Counted from the stretch's first letter, positions 24,618 to 34,265 are shown. The stretch: DNA of 64,000 bases from CAZPBN01 sp964584935 (GCA_964584935.1 CAZPBN010000009.1:1-64000); one strand, 5' to 3'. Program-made: numbers and translations. The notes: a model not told the origin generated them from the letters alone.

Positions 24618-25898
24618 GTGAAAATTTTAGTTAAAAACGGAAGAGTCATCGATCCTTCAAGGGCAATTGATGAAACACTGGATATTTTTATCGAAAAAGG
24701 AAAAATTTCCGAAATCAAACCAAAAATAGACAAAAAAGCAAACAAAATTATTGATGCTTCAAGGCTTGTCATAGCTCCCGGTTTCATTGATATGCACACT
24801 CACCTAAGAGATCCGGGACAGGAATATAAAGAAACCATTTATACTGGTTCTCTAGCTGCCGCAAAGGGCGGTTTCACCACCATTTTATGTATGCCTAACA
24901 CCGATCCTGTCAATGACAACAGAGGAGTCACGGAATATATTATTTCTGAAGCAAAAAACAAGGCTGTGGTGAATATTTTTCCTGTCGCTTCAATAAGCAA
25001 AAAACAGGAAAGCAAAGAATTATCTGAAATGGCAGACTTAAAAGATGCCGGAGTCATTGCCTTTTCTGATGATGGATATTCAGTAAAAAATAGTCAACTC
25101 ATGCGCTGCGCTCTGGATTATTCAAAACCTTTAGATACTCTCATCATTGAACACTGCGAAGACAAAGATCTAAGCAAAAAAGGAGTGATGAATGAAGGAT
25201 ATTATTCCTATCTTTACGGACTCAAAGGAATTCCCAATTCATCGGAAGAAGTTATCGTAGCAAGAGATATTATACTCGCTGAAGAATCAGAAACAAAAAT
25301 TCATATAGCCCATGTCAGCACAAAAGGCTCGGTTAATCTAATAAAGCAAGCCAAAAACAAAAAAATAAGAGTCACAGCTGAAGTCACTCCCCATCATCTC
25401 TTACTGGATGATTCTCTTCTTTCTAATTATGATACAAATTTAAAGGTGAATCCACCTCTTAGAAGTAAAAAAGATATCCAAAAATTAATAAATGGAATTA
25501 AAGATGGCACCATTGATGTTTTCGCAACGGATCATGCTCCTCACACCTTTGATGATAAAGATGTGGAGTTCGATAATTCTCCTTTTGGGATAAACGGAAT
25601 GGAGACAGCTGTTTCTCTTATCCTTGATAAATTTGTTAATAAAAATATTATATCCTTAAAAAGATTCATTGAAATGTTTTCCACAAATCCTGCTAATATA
25701 CTGGGACTAAAAAATAAAGGCAAGATCTACGAGGGAGCAGATGCCGATCTGACAATTTTGAATCTATCTAAAGAAATCATCGTGGATAAAAATAAATTCA
25801 AATCAAAAAGCAGAAACTCTCCCTTCCATAACTGGAAATTAAGAGGCACTGTGGAAAAAACAATGGTCAAAGGAAAAGTAGTCTATTCCAGCCGTTGA
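24618..25898 (+). CDS. pyrC: dihydroorotase
   Basis: Zinc amidohydrolase cyclising carbamoyl aspartate to dihydroorotate. 426 aa, type I class. Motifs: PGFIDMHTHLRDPGQEYKE (metal-binding HxH plus Arg/Asp), FTTILCMPNTDPVND, EHCED, HIAHVSTKGSV, TAEVTPHHLLL, and VFATDHAPHT, which supplies the catalytic Asp. Starts at GTG 24618 with GGGAGGA at 24604-24610, one base after the pyrB stop. Only part of the pyrimidine pathway is clustered here. Confidence 0.95.
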   Translation: MKILVKNGRVIDPSRAIDETLDIFIEKGKISEIKPKIDKKANKIIDASRLVIAPGFIDMHTHLRDPGQEYKETIYTGSLAAAKGGFTTILCMPNTDPVNDNRGVTEYIISEAKNKAVVNIFPVASISKKQESKELSEMADLKDAGVIAFSDDGYSVKNSQLMRCALDYSKPLDTLIIEHCEDKDLSKKGVMNEGYYSYLYGLKGIPNSSEEVIVARDIILAEESETKIHIAHVSTKGSVNLIKQAKNKKIRVTAEVTPHHLLLDDSLLSNYDTNLKVNPPLRSKKDIQKLINGIKDGTIDVFATDHAPHTFDDKDVEFDNSPFGINGMETAVSLILDKFVNKNIISLKRFIEMFSTNPANILGLKNKGKIYEGADADLTILNLSKEIIVDKNKFKSKSRNSPFHNWKLRGTVEKTMVKGKVVYSSR

Positions 25899-25930
25899 AT
25901 ACCGCGAACAAAGGAAGTTAGAAATCTCTA

Positions 25931-26671
25931 ATGGATAACAATATCGAAAAACTTGAAAAAAAAATCGGTTACACATTTAAAAATAAAGATATATTACTGC
26001 AGTCCTTGAGGCATAGTTCATTTGTCTATGAATACAAAAATAAGGGACTCTCGGACAATGAATTGCTGGAATTCCTTGGAGATTCAGTTTTAGGCTTTGT
26101 GATCGCTGACTTCCTTTATTCCAATTATCCCGGTCTTGCGGAAGGAGACCTTTCAAAATTAAAAGCGACGGCAGCAAGCACAGACTCTCTGGCCTCTTTT
26201 GCCAAGGAAATCAAACTGGATAAACATATATTTTTAGGTAAAGGTGAAGAAAAAAGTGGGGGAAGAAAAAAAAATACAATATTGGCTGGAGCCTTCGAGG
26301 CTCTGACTGCAGCCTTATATCTTGACGGCGGGCTTAAAAACACGAAATATTTTCTACTCGATTTCATTGATTCTTTTTTTAATAAAATCACAATTCAAAA
26401 GCACTTAATCAATAACTACAAATCTGCCCTGCAGGAATACTTTCAGAGAAGCAATCTTCCTTCCCCTGTTTACAATGTTGTCAAAGAAAACGGTCCCCAA
26501 CATAAAAAATCTTTTATCGTTGAAGTCTTGATGAATAATAAATCGATAGCCAAAGCAAAAGGACTCTCCAAAAAAACGGCTGAACAGAAAGCCGCTCAAA
26601 AAGCTTTAAAAAAATACTTAGGAAATAAAATAAAAAATTTCACTGAGGATACATTTTTTTTAAATAGGTAA
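25931..26671 (+). CDS. rnc: ribonuclease III
   Basis: Double-strand-specific endoribonuclease for rRNA and mRNA processing. 246 aa. The catalytic domain has the signature NELLEFLGDSVLGFVIADFL, GDLSKLKA, and a second acidic cluster ILAGAFEALTAALYLDGG. A double-stranded RNA-binding domain fills the C-terminal about 75 residues (SALQEYFQRSNLPSPVYNVV, ending KTAEQKAAQKALKKYL). It follows pyrC by 32 bp and precedes the Mth938-like gene by two bases. Confidence 0.95.
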   Translation: MDNNIEKLEKKIGYTFKNKDILLQSLRHSSFVYEYKNKGLSDNELLEFLGDSVLGFVIADFLYSNYPGLAEGDLSKLKATAASTDSLASFAKEIKLDKHIFLGKGEEKSGGRKKNTILAGAFEALTAALYLDGGLKNTKYFLLDFIDSFFNKITIQKHLINNYKSALQEYFQRSNLPSPVYNVVKENGPQHKKSFIVEVLMNNKSIAKAKGLSKKTAEQKAAQKALKKYLGNKIKNFTEDTFFLNR

Positions 26672-26673
26672 TA

Positions 26674-27012
26674 ATGATAGAAGACTATAAATTCGGAAAC
26701 ATGGTTATTAATGGAAAGAATTATAATTCCGACCTTATCATTTATCCTGATAAAATATGCGATTCCTGGTGGAGAAAATCAGGCCATCAACTAACCATGA
26801 ATGATCTTGAAGATGTTATCAAATCAAAACCAGAAGTTTTAGTCATTGGAACGGGTTATTTTGGATTAATGAAAGTCAATAAAGATGTAAAGGATTATTC
26901 CAAATCAAATGATATAACTCTTATCACAGAAAAAACAAAAAAAGCTGTGGAGGCTTTCAATTCTGTTTGCCAGAATAAAAGGACTATCGGTGCATTCCAT
27001 TTGACATGTTGA
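26674..27012 (+). CDS. Mth938-like domain protein (DUF498 family)
   Basis: 112 aa. Consists of one Mth938-like domain: FGNMVINGKNYNSDLIIYPDKI, WWRKSGHQLTMNDLEDVI, EVLVIGTGYFGLMKV and a C-terminal TIGAFHLTC. Eukaryotic relatives act in mitochondrial complex I assembly (NDUFAF3), but bacterial members have no established role. Two bases after rnc, so co-transcribed. Cytoplasmic, no special residues visible. Confidence 0.88.
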   Translation: MIEDYKFGNMVINGKNYNSDLIIYPDKICDSWWRKSGHQLTMNDLEDVIKSKPEVLVIGTGYFGLMKVNKDVKDYSKSNDITLITEKTKKAVEAFNSVCQNKRTIGAFHLTC

Positions 27013-27060
27013 CAATTTGGATAATCCCCCCCCATGAGAAACCACCTCAAAGGAGATATT

Positions 27061-27681
27061 ATGGCTAAATGCTCTTATTGTGGAAAAAGAAAAGCAAAAC
27101 GATACTGTATAGCCCTGGGCTCTTCAATATGCCCGCTTTGCTGCGGAACTCTCAGGGAAAAAGAAGTTCATTGTCCTGAAAATTGTCCTTATCTTAAAAA
27201 ACATAAGGCATACCAGGAAAAACGATATCTTTCAAGAAAACAATCGTCAACTTCAAATATTAAATCCCCAGAGGAAGATATTCTTAATGATGAACGAATG
27301 GCTTGGCTTGCTTTCAATATAGAAATGGCTCTCAAAGAATATTCAGAAAGGATTAGAGAGTTCACTGATAAAGACGCCATATTATCATTGAAATATGCGG
27401 AGGAGAAAATAAAAAATTCGAATAAACTGATCATCACCACAGAAGATCAATTAAAACCAAAGAATGATGCCGGAGAATTCATTTTCCAAAATATAAACAA
27501 TTGCAAGTATGAAAGACAAATAGTCATACCCGGAGAAACAGAATATTATTCCGATGAGGAAAAAATAAACTGTATCGAACGAATGATCACAGCTATAAGC
27601 TCATTTTCAAAAGGGAATTTTGACAACAGAACGTATTTACAAAATGTCAACGATCGTTTATCAAAATTACAACAATTTTAA
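27061..27681 (+). CDS. Cys-rich zinc-finger-like protein of unknown function
   Basis: 206 aa from ATG 27061, chosen for the AGGAG at 27051-27055; an in-frame ATG at 27034 has no such site. The first 50 residues are Cys-rich: C-x2-C (CSYC), a lone Cys in AKRYC, C-x2-CC (CPLCC), and C-x3-C (CPENC), enough for two zinc sites. The rest is charged and helical (ALKEYSERIREF...KYAEEKIKNSNKL). I do not recognise the family by name. A C8 run at 27026-27033 lies just upstream of the gene. Probably co-transcribed with rnc. Confidence 0.65.
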   Translation: MAKCSYCGKRKAKRYCIALGSSICPLCCGTLREKEVHCPENCPYLKKHKAYQEKRYLSRKQSSTSNIKSPEEDILNDERMAWLAFNIEMALKEYSERIREFTDKDAILSLKYAEEKIKNSNKLIITTEDQLKPKNDAGEFIFQNINNCKYERQIVIPGETEYYSDEEKINCIERMITAISSFSKGNFDNRTYLQNVNDRLSKLQQF

Positions 27682-27764
27682 AAACGAGTTATCTGTTTCT
27701 ATAATTCTCTTTGTCTTAATATTTCCCTTGTTTAATCAATAAAATCTACTTTTTACATAGATAA

Positions 27765-27914
27765 TTTACAGAGTTGATTATTGGAACTATTCTCTCTGTT
27801 CCTTTAGCCGCTTTCACAGTCAAAAAATTTAACAAGGACTATCTCAAAATCATCGCAGGGATCGCCACTGTTCTTTTAGGCCTGGTTACTCTGGGAAAAT
27901 TATTTTTATGGTGA
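27765..27914 (+). pseudogene. C-terminal remnant of a TauE/SafE-type membrane transporter
   Basis: The 328-bp gap between the Cys-rich gene and leuS holds an open frame of 49 codons without a start, preceded by a stop at 27762-27764. It reads LIIGTILSVPLAAFTVKKF, then YLKIIAGIATVLLGLVTL and ends GKLFLW. This is the characteristic last segment of TauE/SafE (DUF81) permeases: a glycine-rich helix entering with GxxLxVPLAA, a short basic loop, and a final helix. The upstream 230 residues of the family are absent, so I call it a gene remnant. The bases before it (27682-27764) and after (27915-28009) show nothing else. Confidence 0.6.
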
Positions 27915-28009
27915 AAAGATTATTTAAGAGGTTCCCTCATCCCTGTTCCAATTCCAAGATAAAAAAAGCCTCTTCTCAGATTCCATATTGATGTTCTTGA
28001 AAAGGGATT

Positions 28010-30460
28010 TCACGAATCAGTTTCGGATGAGCAATCACCTGATGTTGCAATGCTGAAGATTTTTTTGGGAATAATGACAATTTTCTCAATTTCTTTTCCA
28101 TCAATATATTTTTTAACATTTGGTTCCTGTAAGACTGATTTTTTTAATTCCTCCTCTTCAATGTCTGCAACAACTTCAATATTAGCTCTAACTTTTCCAT
28201 TCACCTGAACCACCATTGTAATGATTTCTTCCTCCAGATATCGAGAATCATATTCTGGAAAATGATGATTGACAATAGATGGTCTTTCGCCGAGCTTTTC
28301 CCATAACTCTTCACATAAATGAGGAGCAAATGGCGAAAGAATCAACACCAGTTTTTTGATTGTCATGATGGTTATCTTTGATTTTTTGTATAATTCATTA
28401 ACAAAAATCATGATTTGAGAAATAGCTGTATTGAAACGCATTTGTTCTATATAATCACCGCTGATTTTTATTGTCTGGTTGAGTATTCTCAGATTTTCAG
28501 GAAAAGTACCCTTTTCCACAATTCTTGAATTCAACTGTCCTGAATCCTCATCAATCACCAAACGCCACACACGCATCAGAAATCTATAAATTCCCTCGAT
28601 CCCTTTGGTATCCCAATTCGCAGTCTGATCAAAAGGACCAATAAACATCTCATAACATCGGAACACATCGGCACCATATTTATTGATCACATCATCTGGA
28701 TTAACAACATTTCCTTTTGATTTGGACATCTTTTCTCCCCCCTCCCCCAGAATCATGCCATGAGAAGTTCTTCGTTTATAGGGTTCAGAAAAGGGAACGA
28801 AACGGCAATCATAGAGAAATTTATTCCAAAAACGAGAGTATAAAAGATGCAAGGTTGTGTGTTCCATTCCTCCATTGTAGAGGTCAACCGGCATCCAATA
28901 TTTCATTTTTCCGAAATCGGCAAATACTTTGTCGTTATAAGGATCTGTGTATCTTAAAAAATACCAGCTGCTTCCAGCCCAGTTGGGCATGGTATCGGTT
29001 TCTCTTTTTGCGGACTTATGGCACACCGGACAGGTGGTATTGACCCACTCTTTCATCGAAGCCAGGGGAGATTCTCCTGTTTCTATGGGCTCGTATTTTT
29101 GGACATCGGGTAAGATCACAGGAAGCTCCTTTTCAGAGACTGGAACATATCCACAATGCTGACAATGAATAATTGGTATCGGTTCACCCCAATATCTCTG
29201 ACGGGAAAAAACCCAGTCTCTTAGTTTATACTGAACTTCAGCCTTTCCAAATCCATTCTTTTCCAGCCAATTGATCATTTTTTTTATCGCTTCTGAAACA
29301 TTCTTTCCGTTTAAAAATCCAGAATTCACTAAAGTTCCTTCACCTTCATAAGCTCCTTTGGAAATATCGCCTCCCTTGATCACTTCGATAATAGGCAAAT
29401 CAAATTTTTTTGCAAATTCCCAATCCCGCTGGTCATGACCCGGCACAGCCATTATCGCTCCAGTCCCGTATGAAATCATCACATAATCCGATATCCAAAT
29501 TGGAATCGGATTTCCTGTTGCTGGATTTATGGCATAACTCCCGGTAAACACTCCTGTTTTTTCTCTTTCCAAATTGCTTCTCTCAACATCACTTTTTTTC
29601 TCTGCTTCTCTCACATATTGAGTGATTTCATCGTTATATTTTTCTTTGGTTACCAATTCGACATACTGATGTTCAGGAGCAAGAACCATATAAGATGCTC
29701 CAAAAAGTGTATCCGGTCGGGTTGTGAAAACACTTATTTTCTTATCACTTCCCTCAATATCAAAATAGATAACCGCTCCCTCACTTCTTCCTATCCAATT
29801 TATCTGTTGTTTGGCAATCCTTTCCAGATAATCCACTTTAGAAAGGTCATCAATAAGGTTCTGTGCATATTCTGTGATTTTTAACATCCATTGCTCTTTA
29901 TTTCTCTTCTCTACCAGACCTCCACACCTCTCACACTTTCCATTCACCACTTCTTCATTGGCTAATCCAATTTTACAAGAAACACACCAATTGACAGGAA
30001 TATTTGCCTTATAGGCTAATCCTTTTTCAAACAATTTAAGAAAGATCCACTGCGTCCATTTGTAATATCCAGGATCTGTTGTATTGATTTCTCTATCCCA
30101 GTCAAATGAAAATCCCAATGATTTCAGTTGGCGTTTAAATGTTTTAATATTTTGCTCTGTGATTTTTTTGGGATGGATTTTCATTTTTATAGCATAATTC
30201 TCAGTAGGAAGACCAAATGCATCCCATCCAATGGGAAACAAGACATTGTATCCTTCCATCCTTTTCTTGCGAGCAATAATATCAAGAGCCGTATAACTCC
30301 TCGGATGACCAACATGCAGACCATCTCCTGAAGGATAGGGAAATTCGACCAAACAATAATACTTTTCTTTCTCTGAAAAATCTTCGGCTTTGAAGGTTTT
30401 GTGTTTTTCCCAATATTCCTGCCATTTCTTTTCAACTTCTGTATGATTATATTCTCTCAA
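28010..30460 (-). CDS. leuS: leucyl-tRNA synthetase
   Basis: Class I synthetase charging tRNA-Leu. About 816 aa from TTG 30460, which has AAAGGAAG just upstream and gives the usual N-terminus MREYNHTEVEKKWQEYW; a TTG at 30487 would add nine residues and has no well-placed site. Visible: the HVGHPRSYT form of HIGH, WDAFGLPTENYA, zinc-type Cys pairs (CVSC, CERC), the CP1 editing domain with TTRPDTLFGASY, and KMSKS in GGEKMSKSKGN. The tail after the usual end (SIATSGDCSSETDS) is slightly extended. Upstream is a minus-strand permease gene, 63 bp away. Confidence 0.95.
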   Translation of the reverse strand: MREYNHTEVEKKWQEYWEKHKTFKAEDFSEKEKYYCLVEFPYPSGDGLHVGHPRSYTALDIIARKKRMEGYNVLFPIGWDAFGLPTENYAIKMKIHPKKITEQNIKTFKRQLKSLGFSFDWDREINTTDPGYYKWTQWIFLKLFEKGLAYKANIPVNWCVSCKIGLANEEVVNGKCERCGGLVEKRNKEQWMLKITEYAQNLIDDLSKVDYLERIAKQQINWIGRSEGAVIYFDIEGSDKKISVFTTRPDTLFGASYMVLAPEHQYVELVTKEKYNDEITQYVREAEKKSDVERSNLEREKTGVFTGSYAINPATGNPIPIWISDYVMISYGTGAIMAVPGHDQRDWEFAKKFDLPIIEVIKGGDISKGAYEGEGTLVNSGFLNGKNVSEAIKKMINWLEKNGFGKAEVQYKLRDWVFSRQRYWGEPIPIIHCQHCGYVPVSEKELPVILPDVQKYEPIETGESPLASMKEWVNTTCPVCHKSAKRETDTMPNWAGSSWYFLRYTDPYNDKVFADFGKMKYWMPVDLYNGGMEHTTLHLLYSRFWNKFLYDCRFVPFSEPYKRRTSHGMILGEGGEKMSKSKGNVVNPDDVINKYGADVFRCYEMFIGPFDQTANWDTKGIEGIYRFLMRVWRLVIDEDSGQLNSRIVEKGTFPENLRILNQTIKISGDYIEQMRFNTAISQIMIFVNELYKKSKITIMTIKKLVLILSPFAPHLCEELWEKLGERPSIVNHHFPEYDSRYLEEEIITMVVQVNGKVRANIEVVADIEEEELKKSVLQEPNVKKYIDGKEIEKIVIIPKKIFSIATSGDCSSETDS

Positions 30461-30523
30461 TTTTAACTTCCTTTGATCATCCAACAAGAATTTTTATCAG
30501 TCCTCAATAATAAGGTCATTTTA

Positions 30524-31570
30524 TTACTCGCCCCTGCTGAGTAAAACTCCAATAAATTTAAGTTCAGGTATATTATCACATACTATTTTTACAATAGCAG
30601 CGATGGGAACCGCTAAAATCATGCCCGGGATCCCCCATAACCATCCCCAGAAGAACAGAAAAAAAAGAACCACAATGGGACTTAATCCCAATCCTGCCCC
30701 CATCAATCTTGGTTCGATGATGCTCCCCATGATTGTTTGAACTGAAATAAGAATGAACATTATCCAAAACGCCGGCCAGAGAGTTTCAAACTGAAAGACA
30801 GCAATCACCACTGGAAAGACGGTCGCCATAATAGAACCGATATTAGGAATATAATTCAAAATAAAGGTTAAAAATCCAAACAGTATCGCAAAATCGACAC
30901 CGAATAGCAATAAAACCACTGTTGCAAAAACACCAGTGAAAAGGCTGATAATTGTTTTAATCACAAGATATTTTTGAACTTGACTGGTGATTTTCTTTAT
31001 CACAATCAATACTTTGGAATTTCTCTCCTTAGCAAAATACGCATTAAATTTTTCTGTTGTTTTTCCTCTTTCTGCCAGAATAAAAATGAGAAATACAATG
31101 ACCAGAAAAAGCTTTGATATGAATGAGAAAAAAGGCCCCAAGGCATTAAGGAGGAAATTTCCCACTTTGCTGGTATCAAGTTTATTTATTAAATTTTCAG
31201 GATCCCAGTCACTATAAGTAATTTTTAAACTTTCCATTAAAGAAGAAATAATGGAATTTATTTTCATTCCATACTTGGGGAATTCTGAAGCAAATGTTTT
31301 ACCACTTGAGTAAATTAAGACTCCAAAGAGATACAGAATGAGAAAAGTCAATATTATAATAACAATAATGGATAAGAATTTGGGAACTTTGAAACGGCTC
31401 AAATAGTCAATAATCGGATAAAGAACAAAAGAAAGGAAAATCGCCAGGAAAAATGGAAAAAGGACAGCTTTAGCTTGCCTTAAAACCAGACCAGCTATAA
31501 AGAGAACAATAATGACAACTGATGCAGCTATCAGTTTGTTACTTTTTGTCTTTCTTTCCATTTCAATCAT
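30524..31570 (-). CDS. AI-2E family transporter (PerM-like permease)
   Basis: 348-aa polytopic membrane protein with about eight helices: two N-terminal (AASVVIIVLFIAGLVL, FFLAIFLSFVLYPII), a third (LSIIVIIILTFLILYLF), an extracytoplasmic stretch, then a C-terminal block with FGVDFAILFGFLTFILNYIPNIG and GSIIEPRLMGAGLGLSPIVVLF, both hallmarks of the AI-2E/UPF0118 family. Members include the AI-2 exporter TqsA and putative Na+/H+ antiporters, so the substrate here is open. Located 63 bp upstream of leuS on the same strand. Confidence 0.9.
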   Translation of the reverse strand: MIEMERKTKSNKLIAASVVIIVLFIAGLVLRQAKAVLFPFFLAIFLSFVLYPIIDYLSRFKVPKFLSIIVIIILTFLILYLFGVLIYSSGKTFASEFPKYGMKINSIISSLMESLKITYSDWDPENLINKLDTSKVGNFLLNALGPFFSFISKLFLVIVFLIFILAERGKTTEKFNAYFAKERNSKVLIVIKKITSQVQKYLVIKTIISLFTGVFATVVLLLFGVDFAILFGFLTFILNYIPNIGSIMATVFPVVIAVFQFETLWPAFWIMFILISVQTIMGSIIEPRLMGAGLGLSPIVVLFFLFFWGWLWGIPGMILAVPIAAIVKIVCDNIPELKFIGVLLSRGE

Positions 31571-31701
31571 ATTTTAATTCATATCTCATAACAAAGTCTA
31601 TGGCATTTCAAAAAATCTCTTAATCACCTGAAAAGACTATTGACTATACCTATAATTATTATAAAATAAAGACAAAAAAATAAATCATTAAACAGATTAA
31701 A

Positions 31702-31717
31702 ATCATTCATAAATGAT
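31702..31717. repeat. palindrome upstream of the diguanylate cyclase gene
   Basis: ATCATT-CATA-AATGAT, a 6-bp inverted repeat with a 4-nt centre, in the 208-bp divergent gap between the permease and diguanylate cyclase genes. Positioned like an operator about 60-75 bp before ATG 31779, but AT-rich enough to be chance. Confidence 0.3.
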
Positions 31718-31778
31718 GAATCGATTTACATTATAAAACAGAGAAGTAAATGTTGCAAAAAAAAGGAGTTTTTCATCA

Positions 31779-32669
31779 ATGAAAGTATTGGTTGCTGACG
31801 ATGATCTTGTTTGTGCCAAAAATCTTGAATCAACCCTAAAGGATTGGAAATATGAAGTCATAACAGTAAACAATGGAAATGATGCATGGCAAGTCATTCA
31901 AAATTATGACATCCGTCTGGCAATATTAGACTGGATGATGCCTGGAATAGATGGAGTCAATCTTTGCAAAAAAATTCGAAATAAATTTCATAAAAAAACA
32001 TTAAAATATATTTACATTATCATGATTACAGGAAAAGACTGTAAAGAAGACCTGATAACAGGAATCTCTGCCGGCGCCAATGACTACATGACAAAGCCTT
32101 TTGATCCTATTGAATTGAAAATTCGGCTTCGGAACGCCAAACACATTATAGAACTCGAAGATTATTGTCTCAAATTGGCTACCTATGACAGTCTCACTAA
32201 AATCTGGAACAGAGACCGGATATTCAGTTATTTAGAAGAAGAACGGCAACGGGGATTGAGAGAAAAAGGGTTTTTAGGTATTCTTATGATTGATATTGAT
32301 TATTTTAAGAATATAAATGATACGTATGGCCATTTCACGGGAGATAAAGTTCTTTCGGAAATTGCATCACTTTTAAAAAAATCCATTCGTGCTTACGATA
32401 AAATCGGGCGTTATGGAGGAGATGAATTCATCATAATACTTCCCAACCGCAATAAAAATGAAGTCAAAGAAATCTCTGAACGGCTCCGCCTATTGATAGC
32501 CAACAAAGAATTCAAAACAAAAGAAGGATTGATCAAAACTTCCATAAGTCTCGGAGGTTATTCATCAGAAAAAAACCAAAAATCCTCATTAAATGAGCTC
32601 ATAAAAACAGCTGATAAGGCCCTTTACACAGCAAAAAACAAAGGCCGTAATTGTGCGGTGATTGCTTGA
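31779..32669 (+). CDS. response regulator diguanylate cyclase (REC-GGDEF)
   Basis: 296-aa cytoplasmic two-domain protein. The receiver (1-120) has the acidic pair DDD at 7-9, phospho-acceptor Asp51 in LDWMMPG, and Lys in YMTKPF. The GGDEF domain (about 130-296) has YDSLTKIWNRD, a metal-binding IDIDYFKNIND, the active-site GGDEF at 213-217, and an RxxD inhibitory site (RAYD, 204-207) five residues ahead. All catalytic and feedback elements are intact, so it should make cyclic di-GMP when phosphorylated and be product-inhibited. An AGGAG site precedes the ATG. A phosphotransfer protein is encoded about 100 bp downstream. Confidence 0.94.
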   Translation: MKVLVADDDLVCAKNLESTLKDWKYEVITVNNGNDAWQVIQNYDIRLAILDWMMPGIDGVNLCKKIRNKFHKKTLKYIYIIMITGKDCKEDLITGISAGANDYMTKPFDPIELKIRLRNAKHIIELEDYCLKLATYDSLTKIWNRDRIFSYLEEERQRGLREKGFLGILMIDIDYFKNINDTYGHFTGDKVLSEIASLLKKSIRAYDKIGRYGGDEFIIILPNRNKNEVKEISERLRLLIANKEFKTKEGLIKTSISLGGYSSEKNQKSSLNELIKTADKALYTAKNKGRNCAVIA

Positions 32670-32770
32670 TATAATGATAAATGACTAAATCTTCAACTCT
32701 AAGAGAAGAATCATTATTCAATTGATTATAGAAGGTTAGAAGATATAACAACAATAATAGAAAAAAATAT

Positions 32771-33130
32771 ATGAGTGAAAACAACGGTCAAACCAATAAA
32801 ATTTTTCCTCCCATAGACTATGACTCCGTCCTAAAAAGAATTGATGGAGACAAAGATTTTCTTAAAGAATTGATACAAATATATATTGATGATTTTTCTG
32901 AAAAATTCAATGCATTAAGAAGTTCTATAGAAAAAAATAATTTTGAATTGATTAAAGAAAAAGCACACAGCATAAAAGGGGCTTCTGCAAATCTTAGTCT
33001 CTCTGGTTTAAAAGAAGCTTCTTATCAATTGGAAATAGCTGGAAAAGAAAAAAATATAGAAAAAGCAAAAGAGTTATTAGAGATTTTGGAAAAGGAATTC
33101 AAAAGATTTAAAGAATTTTTAAAAAAATAA
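32771..33130 (+). CDS. HPt phosphotransfer protein
   Basis: 119-aa stand-alone histidine phosphotransfer domain. The phospho-acceptor is His66 in EKAHSIKGASANL, the standard HPt motif, embedded in a four-helix bundle (FLKELIQIYIDDFSEKFNAL, LKEASYQLEIAGK, AKELLEILEKEFKRF). It carries phosphoryl groups between a hybrid kinase and a response regulator. No kinase is encoded in the window; the adjacent REC-GGDEF protein is its most likely client, which is inference from position. Confidence 0.9.
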   Translation: MSENNGQTNKIFPPIDYDSVLKRIDGDKDFLKELIQIYIDDFSEKFNALRSSIEKNNFELIKEKAHSIKGASANLSLSGLKEASYQLEIAGKEKNIEKAKELLEILEKEFKRFKEFLKK

Positions 33131-33145
33131 GTAATACATCTGTTT

Positions 33146-34057
33146 TTATTTCTCCATAGATTTTCCTAACTTTTCGAGATACTTTTTCCCGGTTTCTTCA
33201 AAGCCAGCTTTAATGTTCAAAACACCAAAAATGTAATTTTTGCTTTTGGCAATGAAGATATTCTCATAATATCTATCTTTAATATGATATCCCAGTTCAA
33301 CTTTTTCCGGATTCGATGATTCTTTGGCTTCTAAATAATCAAAAAGCATTTGATCAGCATCCTGGGAGTCTTCTCCTTCAATTATAAAACAACTAAACTC
33401 CATGCTGTTCACTGAATAATCTGCCATATACCCATCATGTAGAAAACTGTATCCCATAAAATTCTTTAAGATATATTTTTCACTATTGGGAATAAGCCCT
33501 TCTCCAGGAAATATTTTCAAAGCAGGGGGAAATTCACCTTTGGATTGGACATTTTTAATGATTCCCATTGAAAATTTACAAAGAAAATCCCCGGAATGAG
33601 CTTCACAATCAAAGCATACGAGTTTCACATAATATTGTCCGGAAATGAAATTCAATGTCTCATTCTCCAAATATCCCTGAGTCCCTATTTCAATGAAATT
33701 ATTATCAGGATATCTTTCTGCACTGTAAATTCCAAAGCTGTTTTTTTCATTACCCATATCATATATTTCCAAGCTCATATTTGCTTGAGTGTTGATTTTC
33801 TTATATTGAGCAACGAACAATTCATTGAAATTGTAGGAAAGATAAGCCTCTGCAGCCCCATTTATATATTCAAACAAAGTTCCAGGAAAATATTTCTGTG
33901 TTTCCTCAGTGATTTTCCAATTTTCCAATTCAGGTAAGAGTGTTTCCAGTTCCAGGCCTTTCTCTTTTTGTCCAGAGAACACAGCAATGTTCCCTAATAC
34001 AACCATGGTAAATAATGGAATCATTATTTTCATTGATTTGGATATCAAATTGATCAT
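33146..34057 (-). CDS. DUF6599-like exported protein
   Basis: 303 aa from ATG 34057, chosen because AAAGGAG lies 6 nt upstream; an in-frame start at 34105 adds 16 polar residues before the signal. A signal peptide is clear (IMIPLFTMVVLGNIAVFSG). The mature part starts LLPELENWKITEE and contains the recognisable segment FEYINGAAEAYLSYNF, then SLEIYDMGNEKNSFGIYSAER, the pattern of the DUF6599 family as I remember it. Function is unknown; it is likely periplasmic or surface-exposed. The divergent neighbour is a DUF362 gene, followed by a radical SAM enzyme, so these may work together. Confidence 0.7.
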   Translation of the reverse strand: MINLISKSMKIMIPLFTMVVLGNIAVFSGQKEKGLELETLLPELENWKITEETQKYFPGTLFEYINGAAEAYLSYNFNELFVAQYKKINTQANMSLEIYDMGNEKNSFGIYSAERYPDNNFIEIGTQGYLENETLNFISGQYYVKLVCFDCEAHSGDFLCKFSMGIIKNVQSKGEFPPALKIFPGEGLIPNSEKYILKNFMGYSFLHDGYMADYSVNSMEFSCFIIEGEDSQDADQMLFDYLEAKESSNPEKVELGYHIKDRYYENIFIAKSKNYIFGVLNIKAGFEETGKKYLEKLGKSMEK

Positions 34058-34236
34058 TTTCTTCTCCTTTTCATGTTTATAATTATACTTTAACCATAAA
34101 TCCAATTTTTTTTCAACAAAATGAAATTCCTCCTATTCACATAAGTTGTCATAAATATTGTTTCATTTTTCATGCAAACTCTCTTTAATCAATAAATTAT
34201 CATATAAAAATTCTGGAACTTCAGATTCTTATCTTA

Positions 34237-34265
34237 TTGACATGAGGATTAAAGAGATGTAATTT
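34237..34265 (+). promoter_or_regulatory. promoter close to the DUF362 start codon
   Basis: Perfect TTGACA at 34237-34242, a 17-bp spacer, and TAATTT at 34260-34265. The -10 box ends 11 bases before ATG 34277, so the transcript would have a leader of only about 5 nt and no room for a Shine-Dalgarno. Confidence 0.6.
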
